A DNA stretch of 8,906 bases, from the NCBI GenBank assembly GCA_937926415.1, contig CALBAF010000344.1, forward strand, positions 1 to 8,906, given 5' to 3'. Positions 6,479-8,906 of this stretch are shown here, piece after piece. Positions within the stretch are counted from its first letter, which is position 1, and the number at the start of each line of letters is the position of its first letter. A program made the translations under genes and the position numbers. The stretch comes from an uncultured Actinomyces sp. (GTDB lineage Bacteria > Actinomycetota > Actinomycetes > Actinomycetales > Actinomycetaceae). Below the pieces are notes generated by a model. That model saw nothing but the letters and a program-made list of their open reading frames with translations. It searched no databases and was not told the DNA's origin.

Positions 6479-7745
6479 GTCCAGCGTGGTCACTCAGGTC
6501 GAGGTCAAGCGCTCGTGGAAGCTTCCCGGCATCTACGCGGCAGCCTGCGTGCTGCTCGTGGTATTCGCGGCAGCCGCCAGGGGCGACATGACCCTGCGCC
6601 TCAACGACAAATCGCAGTCCTACGCGATCCCCGACATCGTCACCGCGGGTGCCCCCATCGTGTGGGTGCTCGCCGCCCTGACGATCGCCATCACCGCATG
6701 GACGGTTGCGGCGACGCTGCGGCGTATCAGCCAGCCTGCGTGGGCGCGCGTCGGCGGCATGGCCGTTATCGGGCTGTCCACGATCCTAGGATTCCTGTTC
6801 TACGCGGGTTCCGGGTCCTCGGGCGTCGTCACCCTGACCTCGACCCTGGTGTCCACCGTGGCGATCTCGACGCCGCTGATCTTCGGCTCCCTCTCGGGCG
6901 TCATCTCGGAGCGCGTGGGTGTCGTCAACATCGCGATTGAGGGCGACCTCCTGGTCGGTGCGTTCGCGGGTGTCATGGCGGCCTCGTACTTCCAGACCCC
7001 CTACGCGGGCCTCATCGCGGCCCCCCTCGCGGGTGCCCTCTTGGGGTCCCTCCTGGCCCTCTTCTCCGTCAAGTACGGGGTGGATCAGATCATCGTCGGC
7101 GTCGTCCTGAACGTCCTGGCGCTTGGCCTGACGACGTTCTTCTACGGCACGATCATGAAGGACGCTCCGGGGAGCCTGAACACCAACCAGTTCTCGCTGT
7201 CCGACATCAAGATCCCCATCCTGTCGGAGATTCCGATCGTCGGCCCGGTCCTGTTCAACCAGTCGATCCTCGTGTACCTCATGTACGCGGCCGTCATCGC
7301 CCTGGCGTTCTTCCTGTTCCGCTCGCGCTGGGGCCTGCGCCTGCGCGCCTGCGGCGAGCACCCCCGCGCGGCCGACACGGTGGGCATCAACGTGGGACGT
7401 ACGCGCACCCTCAACACGATCCTGGGGTCGTCCTTCGCAGGACTGGGCGGCGCGTTCTTCACGATTGGCTCCGGCCTGGCCTTCACGGACAACATTTCCG
7501 CGGGCAACGGCTACATCGCCCTGGCCGCCATGATCCTGGGCAAGTGGAACCCGCTGGGAGCCATGGGCGCGGCCGTCATGTTCGGCTTCGCGCAGGCCCT
7601 GGCCCGCATGCTGCCCAACATCGAGCCTGCGATCCCCGCCGACCTCGTCTCGATGATCCCCTACGTGGTCACGATCGTGGCCGTCGCGGGATTCGTCGGC
7701 AAGTCGCGTGCCCCCGCGGCAGAGAACATCCCCTACGTGAAGTGA
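6465..7745 (+). CDS. Nucleoside ABC importer permease 2 (NupQ/YufQ-like), N-terminally extended
   Basis: The 426-residue membrane protein is the second channel subunit, same superfamily as permease 1. The conserved core begins near residue 120: SERVGVVNIAIEGDLLVGAF (148-167), KYGVDQIIVGVVLNVLALGL (203-222) and the coupling region WGLRLRACGEHPRAADTVGI (289-308), ending in a C-terminal NIPYVK. The core alone is about the size of B. subtilis NupQ (roughly 320 residues). The first ~115 residues are extra, with hydrophobic segments at about 22-38, 62-84 and 97-113, so the protein has additional membrane helices; I believe this longer form is common in actinobacteria, but that is from memory. The gene overlaps permease 1 by 14 bp and its stop is followed by cdd after 8 nt, so the three are probably translated together. 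Confidence 0.9.
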   Translation: MSTSESSVVTQVEVKRSWKLPGIYAAACVLLVVFAAAARGDMTLRLNDKSQSYAIPDIVTAGAPIVWVLAALTIAITAWTVAATLRRISQPAWARVGGMAVIGLSTILGFLFYAGSGSSGVVTLTSTLVSTVAISTPLIFGSLSGVISERVGVVNIAIEGDLLVGAFAGVMAASYFQTPYAGLIAAPLAGALLGSLLALFSVKYGVDQIIVGVVLNVLALGLTTFFYGTIMKDAPGSLNTNQFSLSDIKIPILSEIPIVGPVLFNQSILVYLMYAAVIALAFFLFRSRWGLRLRACGEHPRAADTVGINVGRTRTLNTILGSSFAGLGGAFFTIGSGLAFTDNISAGNGYIALAAMILGKWNPLGAMGAAVMFGFAQALARMLPNIEPAIPADLVSMIPYVVTIVAVAGFVGKSRAPAAENIPYVK

Positions 7746-7753
7746 GGCATCGC

Positions 7754-8209
7754 ATGGAACCAACAGAAATCGACTGGGATGCACTGCTGGCCGAGGCCAT
7801 CGACGCGATGAAGCACGCGTACTGCCCCTACTCGAACTTCCCCGTTGGTGCCGCGGGCCTGACGGTAGACGGCTGGCTCGTCAGCGGCTGCAACGTCGAA
7901 AACGCCGGATACGGCGTCACTCTGTGCGCCGAGTGCGGCATGGTCTCCGACCTCATCCGCTCCGGCGGTGGCGCGCTCGTCGCGGTCGTCGCCGTCAACG
8001 GTAACGAGGAGCCGGTGGCCCCGTGCGGGCGCTGCCGCCAGCTCATCTATGAGCACGGCGGGCCCTCCTGCCTGGTCCTCATGCCCGACGGCGTCGCCCC
8101 CATGACCGAGGTGCTGCCCGGCGCGTTCGGACCCCACGACCTGTCGAGCCTCGCCCAGGCGGCCCCGGCCTCGTCGGAAGAGAAAGAAGGACACGATGGC
8201 TCTCTTTGA
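7754..8209 (+). CDS. cdd: Cytidine deaminase
   Basis: The 151-residue zinc enzyme hydrolytically deaminates cytidine and deoxycytidine to uridine and deoxyuridine in the cytoplasm. The start ATG 7754 follows GAGG (7744-7747), which overlaps the permease stop, with 6 nt spacing; an upstream reading of the same frame would run 70 residues into the permease gene and lacks family sequence. Marks of the small homotetrameric Cdd class are AYCPYSNFPVGAA at 22-34, the ribose-binding NVEN at 47-50 (Asn48, Glu50), CAE at 58-60 with zinc ligand Cys58 and proton-shuttling Glu60, and PCGRC at 90-94 with zinc ligands Cys91 and Cys94. All catalytic residues are present. The last ~20 residues are polar and variable, and the final five codons overlap the deoA start. 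Placement between a nucleoside importer and a nucleoside phosphorylase fits pyrimidine salvage. Confidence 0.95.
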   Translation: MEPTEIDWDALLAEAIDAMKHAYCPYSNFPVGAAGLTVDGWLVSGCNVENAGYGVTLCAECGMVSDLIRSGGGALVAVVAVNGNEEPVAPCGRCRQLIYEHGGPSCLVLMPDGVAPMTEVLPGAFGPHDLSSLAQAAPASSEEKEGHDGSL

Positions 8210-8906
8210 TGCCGTTGACATCATCCGCGTCAAGCGAGATGGGGGAGTACTGACCCCCGACCAGATCGACTGGACGATCGACGCCTACACGAAGGGCGTC
8301 ATCAAGGACGAGCAGATGGCCGCCCTGGCCATGGCGATTTTCCTGCGCGGCATGGATCGGGGCGAGATCGCCCGCTGGACGGACGCGATGATCCGCTCGG
8401 GCGCGCGCATGGACTTCTCGGGCATTGGCAAGCCGACCGCCGACAAGCACTCCACGGGCGGCGTAGGGGACAAGATCACGCTGCCCCTTGCCCCGCTCGT
8501 CGCGTGCTTCGGTGTGGCCGTCCCGCAGCTGTCGGGCCGAGGCCTGGGGCACACGGGTGGCACCCTCGACAAGCTCGAGGCGATCCCCGGGTGGCGCGCG
8601 CAGCTGAGCAACGACGAGATCATGACTCAGCGGGGGCAGGGGTGCGGCGCGGTTATCTGCGCGGCGGGCTCGGGCCTGGCTCCCGCGGACAAGAAGCTCT
8701 ACGCCCTGCGAGACATCACCTCGACCGTCGAGTCGATCGCGCTGATCGCCAGCTCCATCATGAGCAAGAAGATCGCAGAGGGCACGGGAGCCCTCGTCCT
8801 GGACGTCAAGGTCGGGTCGGGTGCCTTCATGAAGGACCTGGACGCCGCGCGCGAGCTCGCCCGCACGATGGTCGACCTCGGACGCGACGCGGGGGTCGCC
8901 ACGCGC
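8196..8906 (+). CDS. deoA: Thymidine / pyrimidine-nucleoside phosphorylase, N-terminal 237 residues (3' end outside window)
   Basis: The open frame runs from ATG 8196 to the window edge without a stop; GAAGG (8186-8190) precedes the start by 5 nt. The enzyme phosphorolyses thymidine, deoxyuridine and perhaps uridine to the base plus (deoxy)ribose-1-phosphate. Visible parts: the alpha-helical N-terminal domain (residues 1-65), the phosphate-binding KHSTGGVGDK (84-93), the family signature SGRGLGHTGGTLDKLE (113-128), PADKKLYALRDIT (163-175), SSIMSKKIAEG (186-196) with substrate-binding Arg172, Ser187 and Lys191, and DVKVGSGAFMKDL (203-215). Family members are about 430-440 residues, so nearly 200 are missing here. 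At position 111, two residues before SGRG, the protein has Gln, whereas E. coli thymidine phosphorylase has Met and Bacillus-type pyrimidine nucleoside phosphorylase has Lys. Specificity is therefore open, and the name pdp/pyn would be equally possible. The start lies 14 bp inside cdd. Confidence 0.93.
   Translation, partial: MALFDAVDIIRVKRDGGVLTPDQIDWTIDAYTKGVIKDEQMAALAMAIFLRGMDRGEIARWTDAMIRSGARMDFSGIGKPTADKHSTGGVGDKITLPLAPLVACFGVAVPQLSGRGLGHTGGTLDKLEAIPGWRAQLSNDEIMTQRGQGCGAVICAAGSGLAPADKKLYALRDITSTVESIALIASSIMSKKIAEGTGALVLDVKVGSGAFMKDLDAARELARTMVDLGRDAGVATR

Noticed and set aside
5306..6493. 395-codon open frame on the - strand opposite permease 1
   Set aside because: Low-complexity Arg/Asp/Glu/His-rich translation, no domain, and it mirrors a clear membrane protein gene. 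It is a composition artefact.
7544..7753. Longer cytidine deaminase beginning at ATG 7544
   Set aside because: The first 70 residues are an out-of-frame reading of permease 2. Cdd family similarity and the SD both support ATG 7754.
6786..7784. 332-codon open frame on the - strand opposite permease 2 and the start of cdd
   Set aside because: Same composition signature, spans two well-supported + strand genes, and has no recognisable product.
1..8906. tRNA, rRNA, CRISPR array, insertion sequence or prophage remnant
   Set aside because: No spaced direct-repeat series, transposase-like product, terminal inverted repeats or RNA-gene landmarks were found. The window is almost fully occupied by salvage genes of uniform base composition.

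Overview
The window is high-GC DNA in which nearly every codon ends in G or C. All genes lie on the + strand. Two gene products end in sortase-type cell-wall sorting tails, one of them with an LAxTG motif (the class E sortase signal). Together with the lipoprotein and the gene order, this points to a Gram-positive actinobacterium. A member of the Actinomycetaceae (Actinomyces/Schaalia type) is my best guess; it is an inference from gene style, not a sequence match.

Layout. Positions 1-75 hold the last 24 codons of a surface protein: a membrane segment and an arginine-rich tail. Positions 144-2435 encode a secreted, cell-wall-anchored metallophosphatase/5'-nucleotidase. A 151-bp intergenic region (2436-2586) follows and is unusually structured. 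It has a possible sigma-70-type promoter, a perfect 11-bp inverted repeat (2452-2462/2534-2544) enclosing two further hairpins, and a 27-bp palindrome that could be an operator. A compact operon then begins: BMP/PnrA-family nucleoside-binding lipoprotein (2587-3684), a strong 18-bp intercistronic stem-loop (3692-3731), double-domain ABC ATPase (3777-5342), two permeases (5339-6478 and 6465-7745), cytidine deaminase cdd (7754-8209) and the first part of thymidine/pyrimidine-nucleoside phosphorylase deoA (8196 to beyond the window end).

The genes read as a nucleotide-scavenging line. The wall-anchored nucleotidase would dephosphorylate extracellular nucleotides. The lipoprotein and NupOPQ-like transporter would import the nucleosides. 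Cdd would convert (deoxy)cytidine to (deoxy)uridine, and the phosphorylase would release the base and (deoxy)ribose-1-phosphate. From the ATPase onward the genes overlap or nearly touch, suggesting translational coupling; the abundant binding protein is set apart by the stem-loop.

The protein-coding content belongs to known families. The parts that most deserve a second look are the structured leader at 2452-2544, which matches no riboswitch I recognise, the intercistronic stem-loop, and the replacement of two expected metal-binding histidines by aspartates in the nucleotidase.
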